A program made the translations under genes and the position numbers. The notes under the pieces are model-generated. The model did no database searches, was not told where the DNA came from, and saw nothing but the letters and a program-made list of their open reading frames with translations. Shown here piece after piece: positions 56,868-64,000 of a stretch of DNA of 64,000 nucleotides (within the stretch, counting starts at the first letter, position 1; the number at the start of each line of letters is the position of its first letter). Origin of the DNA: Marinomonas algicola (lineage in GTDB: Bacteria > Pseudomonadota > Gammaproteobacteria > Pseudomonadales > Marinomonadaceae); the NCBI RefSeq assembly GCF_014805825.1, contig NZ_CP061941.1, positions 2,914,001-2,978,000 on the forward strand, given 5' to 3'.

Positions 56868-57317
56868 TTACAAACTTAAAAAATAGTTATAAACGCCTGT
56901 CTCTTTTTTATACCCAAGTGATTCATACAAAGACTGAGCGTTAAGGTTATCCTTAGAGGTTTCCAGAGCAATGCCTTTAGATTTTGTTTCAATAGCAAAC
57001 AATTTAGCGGCCTCCATCAACTTTTTAGCGACACCTAAACGTCTAGCAGAAGGTGACACATAAAGATCATTTAACACCCAACTGGCCTGAGCCGAAACGG
57101 AAGAAAACATTGGATACAATTGAGTGAAACCCAATACATTACCATTTTCATCATACGCATAAAAAATAACAGAATCTTTGTTTGTTAAACGATCAAAAAT
57201 AAAATTCTCGGCTAAGTCTACATTGCTATCTTGCTGATAAAAAACACGATAAGAATTAAATAACTCACTAATTTCCTTTAAATTTTCGATTTCAGCCTTT
57301 TTGACACTAATACTCAT
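56868..57317 (-). CDS. GNAT-family N-acetyltransferase
   Basis: The protein is 149 residues if it starts at the ATG at 57317 (MSISVKKAE), which has a strong AGGAGA just upstream. The acetyl-CoA motif is VLNDLYVSPSARRLGVAKKLMEAA, followed by LNAQSLYESLGYKKE. The substrate is unknown. The gene is more AT-rich than the core genes and sits next to the fasciclin relic, so it may be horizontally acquired. An upstream ATG at 57335 adds only six residues. Confidence 0.85.
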   Translation of the reverse strand: MSISVKKAEIENLKEISELFNSYRVFYQQDSNVDLAENFIFDRLTNKDSVIFYAYDENGNVLGFTQLYPMFSSVSAQASWVLNDLYVSPSARRLGVAKKLMEAAKLFAIETKSKGIALETSKDNLNAQSLYESLGYKKETGVYNYFLSL

Positions 57318-57375
57318 TTTCTCTCCTAAGGACAAACTTTGATATTAAACATTCGCTTTATTTGACCTATTTTAT

Positions 57376-57412
57376 CTCATCCTTGAAGTTAATTTTTACA
57401 GTTTAGACTGTG
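57376..57412. repeat. Dispersed repeat copy A (RAYT-linked)
   Basis: CTCATCCTTGA (57376-57386) and CAGTTTAGACTGTG (57399-57412) recur, in the same order, orientation and almost the same spacing, just upstream of the transposase pseudogene at 60790-60827. It is either a relic of the same element or a repeat the transposase recognises. Confidence 0.55.
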
Positions 57413-57494
57413 GTCAAAGTGACACCTATAACGCAATGATATAGCGGTATTATTCGGCGCAAAAACTGTAATGTGTCCTGTTTATTAACCGTTA

Positions 57495-58091
57495 TTAAGC
57501 ATTCTTACCGATTGCCATTAAAACAGGCCTATCACCTTTGGAACTACTCATTATAAAAGGACAATTCACCCTAATATCTACAAAACCATTTGCTACAAAT
57601 GCTTGCTTAACCCTTTTGTCCGAAAGACCCATACCAGTTGACTCTTCATCAGAGAGCCAGTCCCATTGGACAAACACCCCACCTTTTTTTAGTAAAGATT
57701 TTAATACAATCAAAGTCGCTTCATAATCAGGTAAGAAACTGCAAACAGACGACGCCACGATTAGATCAAATTTGCTTTTTAGTTCTGGGTGGTTTTGCAC
57801 TAACTCTTTGGATAGATAATCTGAGATAGACGAGACATTATTAAGCGCTTTTTTATCTAAATGCTTTATCATCTCTGAAGATGGATCTATCGCAACAATA
57901 CGTTTAACCTCTGGACTCATTAGCTGAGTTAAGGCGCCTGTACCACAACCAAAATCAAAGACAGTAAGGTTATTAAGATCGATATTCTCTAAAAGCTCGG
58001 AAAATGCTTTTTTTGCATACGTTTCAACAGAGGGATCTACATCCCATTTTTCTGCATACTCATCCCACTCGTTACTCAAAACACGCTCCAT
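57495..58091 (-). CDS. Class I SAM-dependent methyltransferase
   Basis: This 198-residue protein has motif I VFDFGCGTGALTQL (about 44-57), the acidic post-I segment RIVAIDPSSEM and LIVASSVCSFLPDYEATL as motif IV. The target is unknown. It is similar to small cytosolic methyltransferases of the UbiE/Methyltransf_11 group. It is one of the intact genes in a decaying accessory stretch. Confidence 0.85.
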   Translation of the reverse strand: MERVLSNEWDEYAEKWDVDPSVETYAKKAFSELLENIDLNNLTVFDFGCGTGALTQLMSPEVKRIVAIDPSSEMIKHLDKKALNNVSSISDYLSKELVQNHPELKSKFDLIVASSVCSFLPDYEATLIVLKSLLKKGGVFVQWDWLSDEESTGMGLSDKRVKQAFVANGFVDIRVNCPFIMSSSKGDRPVLMAIGKNA

Positions 58092-58490
58092 AAATTCATA
58101 GTTTATCTAAATGCCTAACTATTTTTAGTAGTGCTCGCTGACACATTTATCCACAACCTGTTATTTCTGGTGCGGACATTCTTATCCATTGATAGTAAAA
58201 CACTTTTTGTATTGCCGCTATTACAATTCAAACAACACATGAGCATTAAAATTACTAAACAAGCAAAATCCCTAAACCCTCTCTTCTTTCAATCGCTCTA
58301 GCCGCCTCATGGTGCCTTTATGGTCGTGTGGATTAAAGACCAGACACTCAATTTTGTACTATGATCGTATTAAACGTCACATTCACAATTGTATGAACCA
58401 CCGTATACCTGCAATGTGGCAAAAAACTTGCTCAAGTTTCATTCAGCTCGGCCGCTAATAGAGTACAGATTCATAAAAGGGACTTTAAAG
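58092..58490. other. Intergenic region before the frameshifted gene
   Basis: These 399 bases separate the methyltransferase from the broken gene. I see no ORF or clear operator. An open frame extends back to 58389 upstream of the chosen ATG at 58491, but that extension has no family-like sequence and no ribosome binding site. Confidence 0.4.
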
Positions 58491-60289
58491 ATGGCGCATA
58501 TATCAGTGACCGGTATGAGCAATACGAATGTGACGATGAGGTTTTACTCATCCAACCAATCAAACCAATCTCAACTCAGCAATGCCTCCTCTTCTGGGTT
58601 ACAAAACGCAGTAGTCGATCTAAGTTCATCACAGGTTCTACAAAGTGAGCGTGATATCTTAGAAGAGTCTTCCTTTTCACTGATTCGTCCGAAAGGCGAT
58701 CCGTATAATCTGTACCAAGATGATCCCGAGCTTAAAGAAAAAGCAAAGGCGCTTGCTGAGCGCCTTGATGGTCCGATACATGAGGGCAATGCGGGCCACT
58801 TCTTTTATCAAAACAGTATGCGAGATTTCCTCCATGCCGACGTGCTAACCGACCCGGAGTTTCTGGATTTGGCGGAATCCATGAGCGATGACGAACTAGA
58901 GGATTTATCCATCACGATTAAAGCAATGGTTCTGCCAGCGTCGGCAAATTACACAACCCATAATGAAGCCGACCGTTCTTATCAAAATAAAGTAGCTAAA
59001 TTTATGGATGCCTTGAAAAGCAATAATACTGTTGAGCGCAGTGCCATATTAGAACAATCTGCCAAATACGCTGAACAAGTCGATGTCGATGCCGCCACCA
59101 GCTTTAAACAGAATGTCTTCGGTCAAAAAATCACTCAAATCAAGTTTGATCCCTACCGCAGCGATACCTCCGCCAATAATCTGCACAACTATGTGACGGC
59201 GATCGTCGCCACAGACGACCCCAGCGCTTTAACCGAGCAACTTGGACACATGAACGATGAAGCACAAAGCGGTTTACTCAGCGTTTACGGTTTGGACACA
59301 GCTCTAGGCGACCGCTTAGCCCAGCTAGCAGGGCCAAAGGGCAACCAATTGCCCGACTCCTTGCTTGGTGCATTGGGTGATATGGTCGACTCAATCAAAA
59401 TTTCTGAACTGGTGTCTCAGGTCAAAAAAGACTTTGGCATTGCTTGGCATGGCATGGCAATGAAGCCTTGTTAAAAGACAATGAAGAAAGCCATGGTCGA
59501 GAGTTTGCCTTGGACTCGGTAACCAGCATGATCAATATGTTGGAACAATACGACTTTTCTGAAGAACAACTAGAGACCATGGGAACCGAACTGAGCGGCT
59601 TATCGAACCCAGAAAAACGCGCTTACATCGAGATCACCGCCACAGGTCTCGATGATATGCTGCAAACCAAGGTGAGGGATAACGTCAACAAAAAGAACCT
59701 CGATGAGGCCATTTCCGTAGTGAGTGAGCTGCGCAATAACCAAAATGTACTCTCACTGGTCAACGGCGCTCGCTACCATGATGTCACTCTGATAGAGCGC
59801 CCTGACATCGAAGAAGGTTTGACGGTGATCGCATTAGAAGGCGCGGCCGTGTTTAAAAACCTCGACAGTGCCGTGAATCAGTCAAGAATACTTTTAGGCG
59901 CCACCAAAAGCCAAGCCAACATGGTTAACGGCCACTCGGTAAAAGGTCATGAATCGGAAAATATATACAGCGCAAAAACCTTCGACGTTTATAAAAAAGA
60001 CGTTGGCAACCTAGTCAGCACGCTCGTGGCGTTTGAAAGCGCTCACAGTGACAGTAGCGCCACCGAGAAAATGTCTCTTAATGCCTTCACAGAAACGTTA
60101 GCGAACATGCACTCGGGCATTCGTGATGAAACCTTACAGCGCGTCAGCGATGAAATAGTAACGGACTCATTCCGCAATAAAGTGACTGAAAACACTCAAC
60201 TCGCGTTTTTATCTAACGTTGTACAAAAAATGACGTATGAAACACAACGTGACTTCGAAGAATCAGCCAATGGCGCAATCAGGTCATAA
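58491..60289 (+). pseudogene. Unknown large protein gene interrupted by one extra TGGCA unit
   Basis: The first part (ATG 58491, GGGA nine bases upstream) runs to a stop at 59472-59474, ending in IAWHGMAMKPC. The second part continues in another frame to 60289. Deleting one of the three TGGCA copies at 59445-59459 joins them into one 597-residue frame reading DFGIAWHGNEALLKDNEESHG, with no other defect. The predicted protein is soluble, helix-rich, acidic and without a signal peptide or known domain. It could be a decayed gene, a phase-variable gene or a sequencing error. Confidence 0.75.
59445..59459 (+). repeat. TGGCA x3 tandem repeat causing a frameshift
   Basis: Three perfect TGGCA units sit inside the gene. 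Two units would keep the reading frame intact, and three break it. Short tandem units inside a coding region are a known substrate for slipped-strand mispairing. Confidence 0.85.
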
Positions 60290-60781
60290 CGTAACCCTCC
60301 AATCATAAGTGGTGACTAATGCTGGACATCCAATCTTATAAATTAGAAACAACATAAAATCCTCTAATTCAAACAACAAGCATAACGCTCCTCGACAGGC
60401 GTCCTCCGATCTTTCTGCTAATTCTAGGACATAGTCCGGCATGGTATCGCCTCGAGAGTATTGTTGCGTAAATAAGGTGCCTTTATGCAAAGCGTGCCAA
60501 CGCCTCAACACCTCATGAGATGACCAATTTTTGGCTTGTTTTTCATCAACATGCCGCACAATATGCAAGTGATTACTCATCACCACATAAGCACAAATAT
60601 CGATAGAAAAGGTCTGAGCTAAGAATAAAATTCGCGCCTCGATCCACCCACAACGGTGCGCAAAGCGCTTTGCAGTGACCGAGTCTTCACCACATAAAAA
60701 AGCACGGCGAACGCATCGACTGATGCAGTGCTAATAAGGTGTGTCAGACAAATTGACCTGTTGGCTTCTTGCCCTTGGCAT
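60284..60781 (-). pseudogene. REP-associated tyrosine transposase (RAYT/Y1-type) pseudogene
   Basis: The minus frame starts MPRARSQQVNLSDTPY, then TAG (60731-60733, codon 17), then HCISRCVRRAFLCGED, followed by HRCGWIEARILFLAQTFSID and ICAYVVMSNHLHIVRHVDEK. This is the N-terminus of the IS200-like RAYT transposases, including the HxH motif (NHLHIV). The stop replaces an expected Tyr in TPYYHC, and the C-terminal part looks shortened and diverged. It is a dead element. Its 3' end overlaps the end of the frameshifted gene. Confidence 0.85.
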
Positions 60782-60789
60782 ACGTGATC

Positions 60790-60827
60790 CTCATCCTTGA
60801 GTTTGGTTCTTTCCAGTTTAGACCGTG
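60790..60827. repeat. Dispersed repeat copy B, just upstream of the transposase pseudogene
   Basis: CTCATCCTTGA (60790-60800) and CAGTTTAGACCGTG (60814-60827) lie 9 to 46 bases upstream of the pseudogene start. They match copy A at 57376-57412 with one-base spacing difference. Confidence 0.55.
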
Positions 60828-60914
60828 ATAAAAAAACATCAATATCGTTATGGGTGGCCTGTAATATTGCACTACAATATAAGCCGCTAATTTCGAATAA
60901 AAAGGAAATACACT

Positions 60915-61328
60915 ATGTCATCTATCTTTCACTTAGCGTTTAATGTCACCGACTTAGAAATAGCCTGCGACTTCTATTCCAATACATTAGGCTGTAAACA
61001 AGGACGAAAAACTGATACTTGGGTCGATTATAATTTTTTTGGACATCAGCTGTCCCTTCATCTAGGCGAGCCGTTTCATATAGAGCCTACCGGAAAAGTA
61101 GATAATATCGCCGTTCCCATGCCACACTTTGGAGCCATTCTTCCCTTAACACAATGGAAAGAATTGGCCATAAAACTGCAAGCACTCAACATCACTTTTA
61201 TCATTCAACCCAGTGTACGTTTTGAGGGGCAAGCAGGCGAACAACACACCATGTTCTTTAGCGACCCTTTTGGAAACCCAATAGAATTTAAAAGTTTTGC
61301 CAATACAGATAGGGTATTTCAATCATGA
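60915..61328 (+). CDS. VOC-family (glyoxalase/dioxygenase-like) protein
   Basis: This 137-residue protein has the paired beta-alpha-beta-beta-beta modules of the VOC superfamily: FHLAFNVTDLEIACDFYSNTLGC at the start and GEQHTMFFSDPFGNPIEFKSF at the end. The metal-ligand positions (His6 in FHLAF, Glu in IEFKSF) are present. The family includes glyoxalase I and ring-cleaving dioxygenases, and the substrate is unknown. Its stop overlaps the start of the reductase gene by four bases (ATGA), so the two are translationally coupled. Confidence 0.87.
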   Translation: MSSIFHLAFNVTDLEIACDFYSNTLGCKQGRKTDTWVDYNFFGHQLSLHLGEPFHIEPTGKVDNIAVPMPHFGAILPLTQWKELAIKLQALNITFIIQPSVRFEGQAGEQHTMFFSDPFGNPIEFKSFANTDRVFQS

Positions 61329-62284
61329 GCCCCATTGTTTTCATTCATAGCATGGATACGGTAAATCAAGAACAATGGCTTGCTCAATTCAACCTACTTT
61401 TACCTAATGAAACCATTGTTTTAGAACATCAATTAACGGATGAAGAAGCCTCTCGAGTTGAATTAGCGATTGCCGCTAACCCAAGCGTAGAGGTATTAGC
61501 CCGTTTTCCTAACTTAATTTGGGTCCAGAGTTTATGGGCCGGTGTGGAAGCGATGGTACGTTCCTTTCGATCCATTAATATGGCTAAAGCACGCCCAACC
61601 CAATTGGTCAGACTGATCGACCCGACTCTTGCTAATACGATGTCAGAAGCGGTGCTGACGTGGAGTTTGTATTTATATCGTAATATCCCTGAATACCTAG
61701 CCCAACAAAAGCAAAACATGTGGCGACCCATTCCCTACCCTGTGATTGAAACAGTGCAAGTGTCTGTATTAGGCACAGGAGAGTTAGGCATAGCGTCAAT
61801 GAATGCATTAGTCAATCAAGGGTTCAGTGTCAACAGTTGGAGTAGGAATCACAAAGACATTGCCAATGTCTCCCATTACTCTGGTAAAGAAGGATTGGTT
61901 TCTTTACTAAAAAAAACAGACATTTTAATCTGCTTACTTCCTTTAACCGATCACACCCAAAAACTGCTCAATAAAGAAACGTTGGGGCTCCTTCCTAAAG
62001 GAGCAAAACTGATCAACTTCGCCAGAGGTGGAATAATCAATCACGATGATCTAACAAGCCTACTCGATGCCGGTCATCTTTCACACGCCGTATTAGATGT
62101 TTTCGAAGAAGAACCCCTTTCAAAAGACAGCCCGCTGTGGCAACACCCAAAGCTATCCATTTTGCCTCATATCTCAGCGACTACGAATGTCGACTCGGCT
62201 TCAAAAGTGGTTGCAAACAATATTAACAACTATCGTAAAAACGGTACGATTCCAAGCTCAGTAGATTTAGAACGAGGTTATTGA
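61325..62284 (+). CDS. ghrA: Glyoxylate/hydroxypyruvate reductase (GhrA-type)
   Basis: This 319-residue D-2-hydroxyacid dehydrogenase has the NAD(P) motif VLGTGELGIASMNAL and catalytic residues in the usual order: Arg in INFARGGI, Glu in VFEEEPL and His in LPHISATT. GhrA reduces glyoxylate and hydroxypyruvate with NADPH in the cytoplasm. It overlaps the VOC gene by four bases. A strong hairpin follows its stop. Relation of the VOC partner to the substrate is unknown. Confidence 0.85.
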   Translation: MSPIVFIHSMDTVNQEQWLAQFNLLLPNETIVLEHQLTDEEASRVELAIAANPSVEVLARFPNLIWVQSLWAGVEAMVRSFRSINMAKARPTQLVRLIDPTLANTMSEAVLTWSLYLYRNIPEYLAQQKQNMWRPIPYPVIETVQVSVLGTGELGIASMNALVNQGFSVNSWSRNHKDIANVSHYSGKEGLVSLLKKTDILICLLPLTDHTQKLLNKETLGLLPKGAKLINFARGGIINHDDLTSLLDAGHLSHAVLDVFEEEPLSKDSPLWQHPKLSILPHISATTNVDSASKVVANNINNYRKNGTIPSSVDLERGY

Positions 62285-62311
62285 GAAAGGTGCCAGTGTA
62301 CTAACTGTAGA

Positions 62312-62352
62312 GGCCCTAGATAACAAGGATTATCTAGGGCCCTTTGTTTTTG
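62312..62352 (+). terminator. Strong terminator after ghrA
   Basis: GGCCCTAGATAA (62312-62323) and TTATCTAGGGCC (62330-62341) form a perfect twelve-base stem with a six-base loop, followed by CTTTGTTTTTG. It also lies downstream of the convergent dipeptidase gene. Confidence 0.85.
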
Positions 62353-62377
62353 AAATGTCTACGAACTCAGCATAAAG

Positions 62378-63133
62378 CTAAATGAAGCCATTCTCTATAA
62401 TTTCACTTTCCCATTGTTTAAGAATGTCTCTTGGTCGAGTAACGCCATACATCGCTTTCTTGCTTTCAGACCGATATGCCCATAACTGGTTTCCAAAATC
62501 ATAATGCCACCACTCACTTGGTAGGTTAGTAAAACCTACTTCGATCATGGCATTATAAAGAATTCGACGATTCTCCTGCGACGCTTTATCACTCCAACTG
62601 GGCGTTTCAAGTGCGTCTGTCCATGAGTACTGACTCGCTTCGTCGAAGTGAGTCCCCATATCTAAAAAACGCCCCATGTCGTCGCACAATGCCACATCGA
62701 CTGATCCCCCAGTAAGGTGAGGGCTAGGAGCACTGATATCGGTACTAGGAGGCGAGACTAGACTCTTCGCCTTTTCATGCAAGTAGTTTTCTGAATGGTG
62801 AGGAAACGACTTCTTCAAAATATTAATTAAAGTATCAAACAAATATTGCTGTACAGAAAAAGGACGCCAACCATCAAGCACCACTAACCTGATACCAGAA
62901 GGCATTAGGTCGATCACTTGATGTAATTTATCAAACACACTTTCGCGTACAAAACACTCAGGAATGGCATTGGCAATGCCCATTTTTGCATAGAAAGGGT
63001 AAGTCACTAAACGATTCGAGGTGCTTAACGGGATCAATACTTCACCGTTATCTTCAATAGTAATTTTCCTGTAATTATTCCAAGAAAAACCATTCGACGG
63101 AGGAATTTGATTTTGTGCTATAAAGCGGCTCAT
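62378..63133 (-). CDS. D-alanyl-D-alanine dipeptidase (VanX/DdpX family)
   Basis: This 251-residue zinc peptidase starts at the ATG at 63133, one base after the TRAP permease stop; a GTG at 63148 is also in frame. Key blocks are SPHLTGGSVDVALCD (zinc His and Asp) and EWWHYDFGNQLW (catalytic Glu and zinc His). It would cleave D-Ala-D-Ala to D-alanine. The operon arrangement with a TRAP transporter suggests use of an imported dipeptide or cell-wall fragment as a nutrient, rather than vancomycin resistance; no vanH/vanA genes are seen. Confidence 0.87.
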   Translation of the reverse strand: MSRFIAQNQIPPSNGFSWNNYRKITIEDNGEVLIPLSTSNRLVTYPFYAKMGIANAIPECFVRESVFDKLHQVIDLMPSGIRLVVLDGWRPFSVQQYLFDTLINILKKSFPHHSENYLHEKAKSLVSPPSTDISAPSPHLTGGSVDVALCDDMGRFLDMGTHFDEASQYSWTDALETPSWSDKASQENRRILYNAMIEVGFTNLPSEWWHYDFGNQLWAYRSESKKAMYGVTRPRDILKQWESEIIENGFI

Positions 63134-63134
63134 A

Positions 63135-64000
63135 TCAATTAAAAACACTCGGTAATAATAAAGTTAAACTCGGAAAGCAAATAACAAAGATCTGAGCAAA
63201 AACAGCCACCATCACAAACGGCCAAATACTTTTAAACATCTCAGTGATTTCGATCTTACTCACTGCCGCCGCAACAAAAACACACGCCCCCATTGGCGGA
63301 GTGATCAATGCAATGGTGATATTGATTGTAATCACCACACCCAGATGTACTGGATCAATACCAGAGGCAATCGCCACGGGGAAAAACACCGGCGTAAGTA
63401 ACATTAATGCAGACACTTCTTCCATTAACATACCGATAAAAAAAGTAATCAGACTGAGAATCAAAAGCACAGTAGTAGGATTATTTTTAAAAGGTTCCAA
63501 ATATACGAGGAGTTGAGAAGGTAATTGCGCATAAGCCAATAACCAACTCACCACAGACGACGCGGCAATAATGACAAAGATGGTGCCAGTCAAAATAGCT
63601 GTATCAATAAGTGCTTCACGAAGTTTGCTAAATGACAAGCTACGATTTAGCAAACCGAGCAGCAAAGCATAAGCAACAATTAAAGCACCCGATTCAGTTG
63701 GTGTAACAAAACCAAAAACAATACTGGAGACAATGATAAAAGGAGCTATCAAGGCTGGGGCCGAATACCAAAAAGCGTATAAAATGCCTTTAACGCTAGA
63801 CCTTTCCGTTTGACTTTGTAAGCCAACTTTTCTGGCATACAGATAATTCATAATAATAAAAGCACCACCAAGCAATAGGCCAGGAATGACGCCAGCCAGA
63901 AACAAATCTCCCACGGAGGTATTGGTCAAAGACGCATAAAGAATCATGAAAATACTGGGTGGAATAATCGGTCCAATCAATGAACTGGCAGCCGTTAAAC
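63135..64000 (-). CDS. TRAP transporter large permease (DctM), 5' end missing
   Basis: The frame is open to the right edge, where it reads LTAASSLIGPIIPPSIF on the minus strand, so the true start is outside. The visible 288 residues contain the typical DctM block and many membrane segments and end MFKSIWPFVMVAVFAQIFVICFPSLTLLLPSVFN. DctM forms the sodium-coupled channel of TRAP transporters for carboxylates and related solutes. The dipeptidase gene follows immediately, so the substrate may be linked to it. The small permease and binding protein are presumably beyond the window. Confidence 0.9.
   Translation of the reverse strand, partial: LTAASSLIGPIIPPSIFMILYASLTNTSVGDLFLAGVIPGLLLGGAFIIMNYLYARKVGLQSQTERSSVKGILYAFWYSAPALIAPFIIVSSIVFGFVTPTESGALIVAYALLLGLLNRSLSFSKLREALIDTAILTGTIFVIIAASSVVSWLLAYAQLPSQLLVYLEPFKNNPTTVLLILSLITFFIGMLMEEVSALMLLTPVFFPVAIASGIDPVHLGVVITINITIALITPPMGACVFVAAAVSKIEITEMFKSIWPFVMVAVFAQIFVICFPSLTLLLPSVFN

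Noticed and set aside
58389..58490. A 34-codon N-terminal extension of the frameshifted gene
   Set aside because: There is no ribosome binding site at 58389, while GGGA precedes the ATG at 58491; the extension looks non-coding.

Overview
The window looks like chromosomal DNA of a marine gammaproteobacterium of the Oceanospirillales type; Marinomonas or a close relative is my best guess. This rests on moderate-to-low GC, the gene families present (phosphorylase-kinase-like gene with glgB/glgX, GT81 glucosylglycerate synthesis, fadBA with etfBA and a long acyl-CoA dehydrogenase, ZigA/FolE2 zinc regulon, TRAP transporter) and gammaproteobacterial forms of srkA, dadA, gcvR and dld. No rRNA or tRNA gene and no CRISPR array was recognised.

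Layout. 1-1.6 kb: two convergent SPOR-domain genes and a YqaA-like membrane protein. 1.9-10.7 kb: glycogen block (phosphorylase-kinase alpha/beta-like protein, branching enzyme GlgB, debranching enzyme GlgX) followed by a REC-TPR response regulator. 10.7-14.5 kb: SrkA kinase, GIY-YIG protein, and a LysE exporter plus small DUF1127-like protein diverging from a MocR regulator across an intergenic region with five ATACAG/CTGTAT elements. 14.6-20.4 kb: a three-gene RND efflux operon. 20.5-21.4 kb: a lone short flagellin with a sigma70-like promoter and its own terminator. 21.6-28.7 kb: Lrp regulator, class-V PLP enzyme, a transporter/histidine-kinase/receiver hybrid and an MFS pump. 28.8-33 kb (minus): glucosylglycerate operon (phosphorylase, GpgS synthase, HAD phosphatase) led by a 58-residue one-TM protein. 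34.2-44.6 kb (minus): fatty-acid beta-oxidation block (fadA, fadB, etfA, etfB, enoyl-CoA isomerase-like, fadD, SCP2, acyl-CoA dehydrogenase). 44.8-50.3 kb: two COG0523 metallochaperone GTPases, one with folE2 behind a clear Zur box, flanking an RsbQ-like hydrolase coupled to a PAS-GGDEF protein. 50.6-56.5 kb: Dld, GcvR, a DUF3465 protein, and DadA with a RidA-family deaminase. 56.5-60.9 kb: a decaying accessory patch (fasciclin pseudogene, GNAT, methyltransferase, a 597-codon gene broken by an extra TGGCA unit, a RAYT transposase pseudogene and a dispersed repeat). 60.9-64 kb: VOC protein with a GhrA-type reductase, then a D-Ala-D-Ala dipeptidase behind a TRAP large permease cut by the window end.

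How it fits together. Much of the window concerns carbon storage and osmolytes (glycogen, glucosylglycerate), fatty-acid and D-amino-acid catabolism, and metal-limitation response. The observations most worth following are the precisely reversible TGGCA frameshift, the RAYT and fasciclin pseudogenes, the unlisted 58-aa membrane peptide at the head of the glucosylglycerate operon, the RsbQ-PAS-GGDEF pair with a degenerate I-site, the Zur-box regulon, and the orphan mini-flagellin. I did not find a system I can defend as wholly new.
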